This document shows positions 25,379-36,005 of a stretch of DNA of 64,000 nucleotides, in pieces. The notes beneath the pieces were generated by a model, which searched no databases, was not told the DNA's origin, and worked only from the letters and a program-made list of their open reading frames with translations. The position numbers were made by a program, and so were the translations under genes. The number at the start of each line of letters is the position of its first letter. The stretch's first letter is position 1. This DNA comes from Takakia lepidozioides (taxonomy: Eukaryota; Streptophyta; Takakiopsida; Takakiales; Takakiaceae): assembly GCA_030704615.1 (NCBI GenBank), contig CM060733.1:21080001-21144000 (forward strand). Direction: 5' to 3'.

Positions 25379-28300
25379 GCAGTGATGTGAGGCCACCAAT
25401 TTATGAGTGAATGTGTAATGCTCAAAGGTTTGCAGATAAATGATTTATCATTAAGACCAACAGGTAAGGTACCTCACATAAGTCAAGGATTCCAAGACAT
25501 CCACCAGACTAACTTTGAAGACAATAATGACTTGTCGCTTCACACCCCACATGCCATCTAGATTTCTGTTAAGCAGCAAAACTGCTCGATATATATCAAG
25601 TCTATGCAAGACATTGCTACCCTCCATTCTTAGTGTCAACGATATTATGTGCATTGCCATGAAAGCTCCTCGGATTGAAACGTTTCAGCCCCTAAGAGCT
25701 GGCTTCCAAAAAGTTTCTGGGAAGGTACTTACTTCATGATCCAGAAAACCCCAGATTGCCATACCCAAATTCAGGTAGTAGAGCTACCAGACTTCAATTC
25801 CTTATCAAGAGACATGTTAGAAAAACGATCCGCTTATCTATTGTACCAGGTACAAAGTTGGGAACCTTGATCCTCACAGAAAAGTGAAAAGTGCTGACAT
25901 TGTGAGTTCCAATCTTCCTGGGCACTTCGCTGACCGCAAGACCACTCGAAGATAGACACGATTTGCCCTAATTAGCTGATGCCATTACCTATGTTGTCAT
26001 TTAAGCCATTGGAATTGCATTGTACACTCGTCTGATCCAAAGAGAATCTGTTCCATTCGAACATCAGCTGCGGCTGTATGTGTACCAGCGACGACTTTCT
26101 GGCGCCAGGTCATGAGAACCTAGCCATTGACCACTACGACAAAATGGAGAGAGAGCCCAATCGAGGGTTAAAACGCTCATATCCGGCAGTCCACACATCT
26201 CTGATACCAGCCGAGAAGGTTCTAAGCAAGACCAGACAGTGAGTCATAGTCTCAGGAGATCTGAAAGAGGTGATTACGTAAGCTTTCGGCCCACAATTAC
26301 TGGTCACGTAGTTTCATGGAACCAGTGTTCACATACATGATGCTGTCTGCGCCTGCCGTGTCACCCCTCCTGAAGCCTTGATTGCCTCGCTTCACTTTCC
26401 AAGTTCTTCAAAGAATCTGCCCTTGAATGAGCGGGCCCTTCTGATAATCAGTAAAAGAAGGGTTTCCTACAGAACACACTCCATACCTTAATATGTAACA
26501 TCCAATCTGCTGCCAAACAAAGGTAACGAGTTTCCGTTAACTTTCTTGCCGTCTCCTCCCAACCTCTCTCAAATCCTACTCTTTACAGAGATCGATGCAA
26601 GCGTCAGACTCCCCCTTTTCACTCGGAAGGCCCAGAATGCGGTATGTCTTCAAAAATAATTTCTTTGATAATCCTTATCTCTCCTCATCTTCACAGATCA
26701 CTGTAAATTGATTAGATTTCCAAATAACGAACGGACATGTTCCCACTAGATAAGAGAGCCAGATTCAAACTCCTACCAATCATGGCTTGTGCAGAATACT
26801 AGTGATTGGCAACCTGTATCATCTAACATAGGACGCCATGCTTTGTCCCAGACGGCCGTTTAGAGCAATGGCCGCAGAGAGGTTCAGAGAACTTAATTCA
26901 GAGAGTAATGACCTAGCACAGCAAAAACACTGTTTTCCATTGGGATGTGAAGGCCAGGCACACACAAGCACAGCGGGAAGGTTCACATACGGGAAAGGCA
27001 TATGGAGATTTCCTCACGAATCTCCGAACTAGAAACCCCCCTTCGACACTGAGAAGCAGAAAATGAAAAGGCGGAACCAGGGAATCCAAGAGAGACAGAG
27101 AGACAGAGAAAGAGAGACAATGGGCCACAACGGGTGACACCAAATTAAGATGTCCAAAATCCTTTCCTAAGAGGAGAGAACGACGTTAAGAAATCGCAGA
27201 GATAGATAGACTCAGAGACGAAGGCGGAAGGGAGTCAACACCGCAACCGAATAAATACCATTGGATGCTTATTGAGAGACGGCGTGCATGTGTGTATCGG
27301 TATTAGAGGTTCCCCCCCATGCTGAAAAACAAACCCGATCAGGCTAGCAGAGCGACGAGCAATAGAAACCGGAGAAAGGCAGGACCTAAGCTGAGGGCAG
27401 CAAAAGGAGAGAGACGACAAACGGACGGCCCGATGCGATCTTTCCCGCCCCAGACACATCCTGGCCGTGCGTGACGAAGCCCAACCACCTAAGGCCGTGC
27501 GATCACATCCTGCCACGTGCCCCGTATATACCGAAACCCCTTCCGGGCGATACGAAGGTGCCCACGGGCCCCGGTCACCGGGCCACCCTTCACCGCGCGG
27601 CCTCTCTGCCTCTTCACTGCGCCCCCCGCGGCTACCGCGCTCCTTCCTTTCGCCGCCCTACTCATTTTCAAAGTCCTACCTCCTTCATCCTTTCTCATTA
27701 TTCATCCATCCATCCACTCTGCTCGAAGCATTCACCCGGTCACGGTACCCGCGAGTCCAGCGGGACATCTTTCCAAATTACATCATTAAAATAACAATAA
27801 TAATTACCCTATTATTAGCTCAAATGTCGGAGATGGAAGGCACGGAGAAGAAGCCAGCGACGACCGGCGGCTGGTCACGCCCGGCCCGCGGTCAGCTGCG
27901 CGGCTGTGATTCGCACGTGCGGTCTGCCTTAGTTTTTGTCTTGGAGCACTTTGTCCGCAGCAGCGTGGCTTTATAACGTTCATCACTGTGTACCTTATTA
28001 TTACTCTGGCCCACTGGATGAGCTACTGCTCTGTTCATTATGACCGTTCATCCATCTCCTTTATCGCTGCTGGAGACATTCATCCAGAGGATATTCTCCC
28101 GTAAATGACGCGGCTTCATTTGTCAGTTATCTTACCATTTTGCGCTGCAGTTACTCATGTGCCACCGTGATTGACTCGTGTACTAATATTAAAAGGGACA
28201 TAGGTATAGCTGTAGGCACATTTATTGACGGTCCCCATCTGGGCCTAAAGTTTGAACCCACGAGCAGCAGCGTCCCAGAAAAGATGGGAGGGGTGCGTGG

Positions 28301-29740
28301 AGCCAGTGAAGGAGCGCAACATGGCGGCGACGTGGTAAGAGCATCGCGGGCTGCCACGCCCCATTTTTGGCGTCACGCCGCAGCGATGGATGAGAGGACA
28401 ACGCATTCATTCGTCGCCGGAAGATGGATGAAGTCGTCGGTCTTGGCACGCTTGTCTGCTAGGGTTTGCGGCGGCATTCGAGGCGTGTTGTGGGAGTGCG
28501 GGTTGTTGGGGGTGCTGTTGTGTTATCGAGAGAGCTCTTGGTAGGAGGACGACAGGATGGAATGCAGCTCGTCATCAGCAAGGATCAGTGCGCCACTGAT
28601 CAGTGCGGCGATGGGGAAAGTGATGCACACGTCTTCATCTACCTTCTCCCATATCTTTGGTGCTGCTTTAGAAATGGCTGCTTTTAGTCTTGTGGCTGCG
28701 TCAGGGTTTGAGGGATGTGGGATGTGTAGGGGAGTAGAGCATGTATCTATGACGCTCTTCGTCATTTCTTGCAGTATGGATGTGAGGAGGGGCTCTGCGG
28801 CAAGCTAAGTAGACTCGGGGGAGCGTGTCGGGTTTGTATCGGCGAAAGTCTCACGGTTTCTAACTACTTGGTTTTAGGAGTGTCTCTGGCGTTGTGTTTC
28901 ATCATTGCATGGCTGTGTTTCATCACGTCTTGAGGATAGTCGTTGGTGGGGACCAAGTTGGGGTGCACTAGTATCGAGAGACCAAAAAGCGGACTTCATC
29001 ACATTCACCGGAGAAAGAATTGCGCTGAGAACAGGAATAGATATGGCCCTCCAAAGGTGCACCCTAGCTCGGTTCCCACCAACGACCATCCTAAAGAAAC
29101 GCACTGATAAAACACAGCCTGAATGACTCCTAAAACGACGTAGTTAGAATCTACGTAAATCTTGATGCTTCTGGTCTTTGGACTCCGTTGGAGACAGTTG
29201 GTGCTCTATGTGCCATGGTTGAGGTTCGTGACAAGGAGTTTGAAAAGTGTTTTTATTATTCGTCGAAAGTTAAGGCTATCCTAAAGACCAGGGTTCAGTG
29301 TTGACAGCCTTTTTAAGTCGCAAGTCCTCCCACTATGCTCATTCTTTTGTGTCACATCTGTACACCATTGCACACTGCTGCCCCGAGTACGCAGCAGTGT
29401 GCTTTTGTAATGATGAGAAATAGAAGGAAAAAAGGCGAAGGAGGTGCTCACGCCGATGAAGCACTTCTGCTTATGCCACCTGCGAACCGGTCACCGCGAT
29501 GGTCGCTGGGGATATCCAAACTCCAGGAACTCACAGCTGAGGGAGGGCAGAACTAGAAAGCAAAGTAGGGCACAATCTATTTGGTGGTTTCTTCGGCACC
29601 CTGGCACACAGCATTGGGGGCAGGTACCGACCTAGTCAATATAGATCAATTTTTCGAACTCTCAAAATGTGCCAGATCTCAGGGGTCTGGGTAAATCCTC
29701 AACTGATCTGTTGAGGGTCGATGCTGTGGAGTTCTTTGAA
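25376..29740. other. Intergenic; CpG-rich island near 27.4-27.95 kb
   Basis: No recognised gene. Around 27,430-27,960 the sequence becomes strongly CG-rich with a CCACGTGCC G-box-like site and a GTATATACC element, then pyrimidine-rich runs, which could be a promoter, possibly a distal one for the BRWD gene. Short ORFs at 28,523-28,765 (-) and 28,874-29,126 (both strands) look protein-like but match nothing I know. Confidence 0.5.
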
Positions 29741-29749
29741 ATTTTCCCA

Positions 29750-30936
29750 GCTAGATCCAAAAGCAATTATTGTTGGAACTGATGCCAGAGCTGAGGGGGT
29801 TCCTTGTTGCAGGCTCAAATGTGGTGTCTTCTTATACTGTCCTGTTAGCAAGGATTGCTGTCACCCAAACAGCCACGTTTTTCCTGGAAGTGTTATGTAT
29901 TAATTTTTTCAATGCCCTTAAGCTCCCTCAGTTACAGGAGAACCCTTCTGTTGAGGTCGGTCATGATAGTACTGTCCTTCACTTGGTTTTGGGCCATTTG
30001 CTTCTCAATGCTTGTTGGAACTTCCCAGAATTCTTGAAGAGGCCTGTCAGAATTCCTCCAAACCCAGTTTCAATCATTGTTTTCTTGAGGCAGCTGCCGC
30101 TCTTGTGAGAAAGGCATGTGTGAGGGACCCGGAGCAAGTATCACCATGAGAATGTACTGTTCCCTGTCTGTCAGACTGTTTTGGAGCTGGAATATTTGTT
30201 CCAGATAATGGGACAGCTGGTTGAGAGCCGCAAACCACCTCTTCCCCAAATCTGCTTTGCATACTTCCTCCACTGCTCACACCGATGCTATGGCGACAGG
30301 CCAATGTTCCTGGTCTGGTGAGGCTTCTGCAGGCACACCTAGAGAAGGCAACTCCAAGAGATCAACAAGGGCAAGCAGCTGATGAGATAGTTTTGGGAGT
30401 GTTTGAGAAGCTGGTTTCTTCCAGGAACACTGATTGTCACTGTTTTATCATTCTCAGCACGGTTGAGGATCTGCGGTTTGAGACTCTCCCCTTACATGGG
30501 CCATATCTGGAATAGTCTATTCGGCTGCAGTAAGTGAAAGTTTATCAGGTCACTTGTTTTATTTGCATCTCTGTTTGTTGTGATACACAGGCCAACTCTG
30601 TACTCAATTAAAACTCATTCATCAGCACAATGCCTGGTCACCCAACCTCTCCTCCATCAAAGGAGAGATATAGATGAAGTTGTGTGCTGTTGCTGCCATG
30701 ATGATTTTTACCCCGTTGTTGGAGCGCCGCACAAGTTCTGTTTATGCCCGTTCCATAATTCAGTCGAAAGGAAGACGATCCTTTCAAGGATCAAACAGAA
30801 TTTTGCAAAGACGTTGGCTGGAGTGTCCTCACAGCATCCTGGGAAGCTGCCCTCTATTAACCAGCAGGGTTTGGAACCCGCAAACCGGACAGCATTGGCT
30901 CAGTTGTGCAGCAATTTCAGAGTCTCCATTGCGTAG
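29750..30936 (+). pseudogene. CAS: Decayed exportin-2 (CAS/CSE1) copy, C-terminal half
   Basis: Exportin-2 recycles importin-alpha to the cytoplasm. Collinear pieces align with plant CAS: about 29,770-29,930 (ELRGFLVAGSNVVSSYT, then NALKLPQLQENPS), about 30,060-30,125 (ALVRKACVRDPEQ), 30,285-30,470 (NVPGLVRLLQAHLEKA, VLGVFEKLVSSRNTD, FETL) and 30,775-30,936 (LAGVSSQHPGKLPS, QGLEPANRTALAQLCSNF to the natural C-terminal stop). Frames shift between pieces, there are stops in the 30.13-30.28 kb part, and roughly 150-200 residues before the C-terminus are missing. A GTAAGT donor near 30,530 and a CAG acceptor near 30,590 suggest DNA-level rather than reverse-transcribed duplication. Confidence 0.72.
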
Positions 30937-31774
30937 GCTTGGTAATAGGAGTGCTTCCCTTCTCTGCTTCCCTTTCCTTCTCCCCATCCCGGGTCCAGAA
31001 GGTGCTCTCTCTCTCTCCCTAGTGGTATACAGGTAAACATTTTTAACATGTTTGTGGGTATTTTCAACGGCAGGTTTTTAAGATTTTTGGGGAGATCTTG
31101 TGTGAGTGCACGATGTGCTGCCGTGTGTGTGAGATAGAGGGGGGCATGAGAGCAACTGAGTGTACCTTTCAAAGAGCACATAGTGACCATTCATGTGTCC
31201 TTATTCAGGGTAGGCCATGTTACTGATTTTGTTGTCAACAGAAGTGGCTAGATGATTGGTATGTCTAGTGTGTTTCACCTCCATGAAGAATGTACTCCAT
31301 ACTGAGGTAATCCAAATTCTTTATTATGGACAAGCTGGGGATTCTGTCTTTTTTGTGTCATGTGAACATCGACTCAGAGTGAAGAGTTATGACTCTAAAA
31401 CACTGAGCACAGTTCTCGCATTTCATGTGTAATGATGCATTAGTAATTATGTAATAATATACATATTATTTTCTATAATGTTGATGCCACCAGTAGCTTT
31501 TTCTACCTTGAAGGATGAGTCAGTGACATTTTGGTTGAAGACAGCATGAGGTGGCTTTGGTTTTAATTCCATTAGTGTCTTATCCCAATGGCATTTAGGA
31601 TTACTGTGCGTGCCTAGTTTGCGGCCTACATGTGAAGGTGATCTGGGGCCTGTTACATTTTCTCATGTTACATCCATGCTTTGCTTAGGATTCCATTATT
31701 TAGTCTGGGAGGGGCTTGGCTCTTGGCACTGGTCATATCTGGCAAAAAAACAGTGTGCTGGAGTGTGTGTGTGT

Positions 31775-32077
31775 GGTTACCCTCTGTGCTCTTTGGATGC
31801 AAGGGGATGACTTAGTGTTAACATTGTGATCTGTGTGAGTAGAGTGGGAATCTCGGACATCTCTGGCAGTTCATTCTCGGTCCTCTCTGCAAACAAAGTT
31901 CTACTTCATTTCCCAAACAAAAGCTTGGTTACCCTCTGTGCTCTTTGGATGCAAGGGGATGACTTAGTGTTGACATTGTGATCTGTGTGAGTAGAGTGGG
32001 AATCTCGGACATCTCTGGCAGTTCATTCTCAGTCCTCTCTGCAAACAAAGTTCTACTTCATTTCCCAAACAAAAGCT
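31775..32077. repeat. 152-bp tandem duplication
   Basis: GGTTACCCTCTGTGCTCTTT begins at 31,775 and again at 31,927; the two units differ at about two positions (TTAACATT/TTGACATT and CGGTCC/CAGTCC), so the duplication is recent. A CT-rich 3' splice-like segment is included in each unit. Confidence 0.92.
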
Positions 32078-32195
32078 ATCTACTGCAGAAGAGTGGAATT
32101 TTTATACAGACTAGAATGTAGGTAGAGCAGACCCGGTCAATGTACAGGATGGGAAGAAAAGAAGATTCATGGACAGGGATAATGGCAGATGCGTT

Positions 32196-32281
32196 CTGTC
32201 ACTGAAAAACCAAGTGTGATTTGATAAGAAATGAAGTCCTGTCACTGAAAAACCAAGTGTGATTTGATAAGAAATGAAGTC
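32196..32281. repeat. 43-bp exact tandem duplication
   Basis: The unit starting CTGTCACTGAAAAACCAAG occurs at 32,196-32,238 and again at 32,239-32,281 with no difference that I see. Confidence 0.92.
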
Positions 32282-32975
32282 GCATGTTGCAATGTTGAGT
32301 GCTATCAGTACTCTCTGCTCTAGTCTATTTGCTTGTGATTTCTGAGCAATGGCTTCCTCTTTGAACTCTTAACTACAACTTCCCCTACACAAGCAAGACT
32401 ACCTCTGAATCTGTTTTCGTTAATGAGTAGTATGATGAGCATCCCATTGTCGCAAAGGACTATCAAAGGAGAGCTAATTCCGTGAGCTAGGCAAGAGATG
32501 CAAACGTGTATGGATTGCTGGGTTAGACTGTGAAGAAAGCACCTAGAGAGTTTGTATGCAGCAGAAGTTACCAAGAGCTTCAGTTGAATGTGGCCAAAGA
32601 GCAGCTTGCAAATGGTGGAGTGTTGTCAGGCGCACAGTCAGGGATTCCCGGGTTTATACTCTGAGGGAAAGTACACAGTGCCGGATATAGAGAGCTTCTT
32701 ACACGCCATGAAGCCCAGTGGGTCCCCCCTTTGGGGATCCAGAGTGTAGGGCTGATGTTTTAGAAGAGTGCAGTTTCCGTACTAAAAATAAGACTTGTTG
32801 GTATTCCCGAGTAAGAACTTCAGAAAATACTAGCACGTTTGGTCCAACATGACCGAAAGTTATAAGTAAATCTATGATTATACATAAAAAAGAATCCCTC
32901 TGGAGTTTTCTTGGTGGTGTGGAGTCTGGAAGTAATTTGTAAGTTTGTCTGATCTACTGCTCCAAAAGATCTTAA

Positions 32976-32984
32976 TATTATAAT
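32976..32984 (+). repeat. Left 9-bp target site duplication of the large MULE
   Basis: TATTATAAT abuts the left inverted terminal repeat; the same 9 bp in the same orientation follows the right terminus at 56,197-56,205. Nine bp is the typical Mutator-superfamily duplication length. Confidence 0.82.
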
Positions 32985-33215
32985 TGTTTACACTAGACAT
33001 AGGATGGGAGCTGAATGGGCGCGTGCGAGACCGTGGGCTCCCCTCGCTGGAGCCGTGTGCCCTCCGGCGCGCAGCCGGAGGCCGCCTGTCAAATCCCCAT
33101 CCCCCGGGCCCGCACGCGCCGCCCCACCCCGCCCGTGCCCCCGCCCGCCCTCCGCTCCCATGTGCCTCCGCGGAGCCTGCTTCGCTCCCCCCCCACCCCC
33201 CCCCCCGGGCCGCTC
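32985..33215 (+). repeat. Left terminal inverted repeat of the MULE
   Basis: Starts TGTTTACACTAGACATAGGA and runs into a GC-rich block (CCGGCGCGCAGCCGG hairpin-forming, then TGTCAAATCCCCA) before the minisatellite. Related sequences at 55,985-56,196 (inverted), 56,404-56,720 and 58,726-58,760 define a family. Confidence 0.85.
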
Positions 33216-34115
33216 CCCTTCGCTCCGCTCCCCGGTGCCTGTGCTCCCCTGTTTCGGCCCCCCCTCCCGCGGACCTCCCCGCTCCCCTCCCTCGGTCCCT
33301 GTTTCTCTACTCCCATGTTATGTTGCCCCCCCACGGCGTTCTCCGCTCCCCTCCTTTGCTCCCCTGTATATCCGCTCCCCTGTTTCGCTCCTCCCCTCCT
33401 CCGCCCCCCTTGGCCTCCGCTCCCCTGTTTCGCTGCTCCCCTGTTTCGGCCCCCCCTCCCGCGGCACTCCCCCATGCCTGGAGCTTCCGCAACCCTGTTT
33501 CGCTCCTCACCTGTAAAACCCCCCGCGCGGAGCTTTACGATCCCCTGTATATCTAGTCCCCTATTTCGCTCCCTCACTGCGCTCTCCGCTCCCCTGTTTC
33601 GCTCCCCGCTCACCTCCTCCACTCCCCTGTATATCTGCTCCCCTGTTGCGCTCCCCCGTGGCGCTCCCCGCTCCCCGGTGCCTCCGCGACCCTCTTTCGC
33701 TGCTCCCCTCTATATTTGCTCCCATATTTGCCCCCCCTGCGGCGCACTCCACTCCCCTGTGCCTCCGCTCCCTTGTATCTCTGCTCCCCTATTTCACTCC
33801 CCCGCGGAGAGCTCCGCTCCCCTGTTGCGCTGCTCCCTTGTATCACCCCCCCTCCCGCGGCGCTCCCCGCTCCCCTCCTTCGGTCCCATGTATCTCTGCT
33901 CCCCTGTTCCGCTCCCCCGCGGCGCTCTCCGCTCCCCTATTTGCTCCCCTCTATTTATACTCCCCTATTTCGCTCCCCTCCTTCGGTCCCATGTATCTCT
34001 GCTCCCCTGTTCCGCTCCCCCGCGGCGCTCTCCGCTCCCCTATTTGCTCCCCTCTATTTATACTCCCCTATTTCGCTCCCCTCTATCCCTACGCCCTTGT
34101 TTGTCTGTGCTCCCT
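33216..34115. repeat. GCTCCCCTGT minisatellite, left array
   Basis: About 900 bp of degenerate 10-15 bp units on the pattern CGCTCCCCTGTTTCGCTCCCC with interspersed GCGGCGCTC variants. Near 33,900-34,080 a longer unit of about 100 bp is repeated almost exactly. The long ORFs across this array, on both strands, are translated repeat rather than genes. Confidence 0.95.
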
Positions 34116-35411
34116 TGCTAGAAAAGTAGATCGACGGTGGGTAAACCATCCCGCGAATATGCGTCGTTTTTCACCAAAATGGATGTCTGTGATGCCCTGC
34201 AAGGTGGCACGTGGACGTCCAGGAATGGATGTAGCATTGCAGGGCTTGCCAATGGATTTGAATCGTCACTCTCACTGTTCGTTCGCAGGTCCCTCGTACG
34301 ATGTCGAAGCTGCACACGGCCCATCTGTTGTCCGACCTGCTTGCGAGAGTGCAACGGCCGCTCGGAGGTCCTTTCAACCACCTGCAGTTGGGCTGGACTA
34401 CAACGATAGTCAGCGGCCGACATGGATGCAAAAGAACTGTGGAAACCGCAGTCATTCCTTGGGATAGAGCTGAAGATTTTGTTTGTGGAGAGCAGTCAAT
34501 GCCTAGTGTGCCAACAACATTCTTAGTCATTCATACCCGCAAGGCTACTAAGAGTGGTTTGATAGCGCCACGAGCAAATAGTTATCGAGTGGTTCACTGG
34601 TGTGTTACTTTCCCGGCTTTCTTTCATTTTGTGGTCATTGCATCTGTTTCATACCAGCTTCTTAATCCACGACATGTGCAGGTACCATTGTGCATATGGC
34701 CCAGAGGACAATCGCAATTCAGAAATTCGTGTTTGCAGACCTCCGCCAAGACCGCTACGAGGTCACGAGAAAACCAACCCTGGAACAACCCGATTGCCCC
34801 GCAAACCCAAGGACCACAAAGATCCCCGCCGATCGAGCAAAGACGTTCAAGAGGGGTTGTTGTTGTAGTTTCAAGATTGGGCAGTGTTTTTTGGATCCCA
34901 CCATAGCATTACGTTCTACAATAAAAACCATATAGACACAAGTGGTTTGCCTTGTCATGGCGCTCTGGATCCAACATGTTCCCATACTCGTTTTGCACTT
35001 GCGCCCCCACATAAGTGAAGCGATGAAGGAGTGGGTGATGGAGAATTTGCGGGCTGGTCTTTCGGCGGTGAAGATTATGGCTTTACACAAACAACATTTA
35101 CATGAGAATTTGGCAAACGGTGGTAAGTGGAGTCGAGATGATTTCCTGTTAGACCACGATGTGCGAAATTTGACAGAAAAACTAGCTTGGGAGACATACA
35201 AGCGACACGAGAGCGATCCTGTGAGCACAAAAATGCGGATGGATGCCAACCCATCATGTGTCTTCTTCTACCAAGAAGATACTGTGGGTGATTCCGGCGG
35301 TGGCAAGCTCACTATTGGTATCCAGACTCCATGGCAGAGGCGCCAAATCCTGGAACAAGGACACAATCGCATTGTCGCATGTGATGCTACATTCGGAACA
35401 AATGAAGCAAG

Positions 35412-35644
35412 GTTAGTGGTCCCTTCTCAGCTCCCCTAACTAATTTCATGTCTGCTCCCTGGCTTTGTGCTCCCCTCCTCTGTGTTCCCCTGTCCGCGCC
35501 AACCCCCTGTGGCCCGTGTGATCCCCTGTTTGCTCCCCTGTCCGCGCCCACTGTCTGTGCAGCCTTTGGCTTCCCCGTGGGCTCCCCTACTGGGCTGTGT
35601 GCTCCCTTGTGTGTTCCCCTGTCCGTGTGCAGCCTCACAGCCCC
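35412..35644. repeat. GCTCCCCTGT minisatellite inside the transposase intron
   Basis: Degenerate CTCCCCTGT units interspersed with CCGCGCC and GTGTGC variants, directly after the AAG|GTTAGT donor of the exon that holds the first catalytic Asp. It continues beyond the nested insertion at 43,943-44,085. Confidence 0.88.
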
Positions 35645-35655
35645 GTATTTCCGAC
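35645..35655 (+). repeat. Left 11-bp target duplication of the nested element
   Basis: GTATTTCCGAC here recurs at 43,932-43,942 in the same orientation. Joining the flanks restores a continuous minisatellite-bearing intron. Confidence 0.85.
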
Positions 35656-35800
35656 AGGGATGCCTCGGCATGAGCCTGATCAAGTGAGCGCGTGAGCGCG
35701 TAAGCGCAACAGCGCTCACGCCACGTCACCTTGCGCAAATGCCATGTCACGGGCTCACTCCACGTCATCAGACGTGAAGGCCGCGTCACCACGCGCCTAG
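35656..35800. repeat. Left terminal and subterminal repeats of the nested element
   Basis: After the 20-bp terminus come GTGAGCGCGTGAGCGCGTAAGC and four CCACGTCA-like sites (CCACGTCACC, CCATGTCACG, CCACGTCATC, CCGCGTCACC), the mirror of the right end. Repeated subterminal motifs are typical transposase-binding regions; binding is inferred. Confidence 0.75.
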
Positions 35801-35882
35801 AAAGAAGTGGAGTGTATTCCCGCGGATTGGCACCCTTTACCGCGGAAACAAGCTGGACGACATAATAAAAGGCATTGAATAA

Positions 35883-36005
35883 AGGATGGATGAATGTACA
35901 GATGGATGATAAACAGATGGATGAGTGTGAAAAATGAATGTAGATGGATGAATGAGGGATGGATAAGAGTAAAATGGATGAATGTATAATGGATGTTGAG
36001 GAATG
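35883..36005. repeat. GGATGAATG-type microsatellite
   Basis: Degenerate tandem GGATGAATGT/GGATGATAA units over about 120 bp, immediately inside the left terminal region of the nested element. Confidence 0.8.

Larger units (their letters stand above)
30937..32984. other. Intergenic with two recent tandem duplications
   Basis: No coding sequence recognised. AT-rich sequence with the 152-bp and 43-bp tandem duplications listed separately; the last 9 bases are the left target duplication of the large MULE. Confidence 0.6.

Noticed and set aside
27820-27976. Small ORF starting MSEMEGTEKK
   Set aside because: No similarity that I recognise and it sits in a CpG-rich promoter-like patch.
32984-34121. 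Long proline/serine-rich ORFs on both strands
   Set aside because: They are translations of the C-rich minisatellite in several frames at once; no domain and no splice support.
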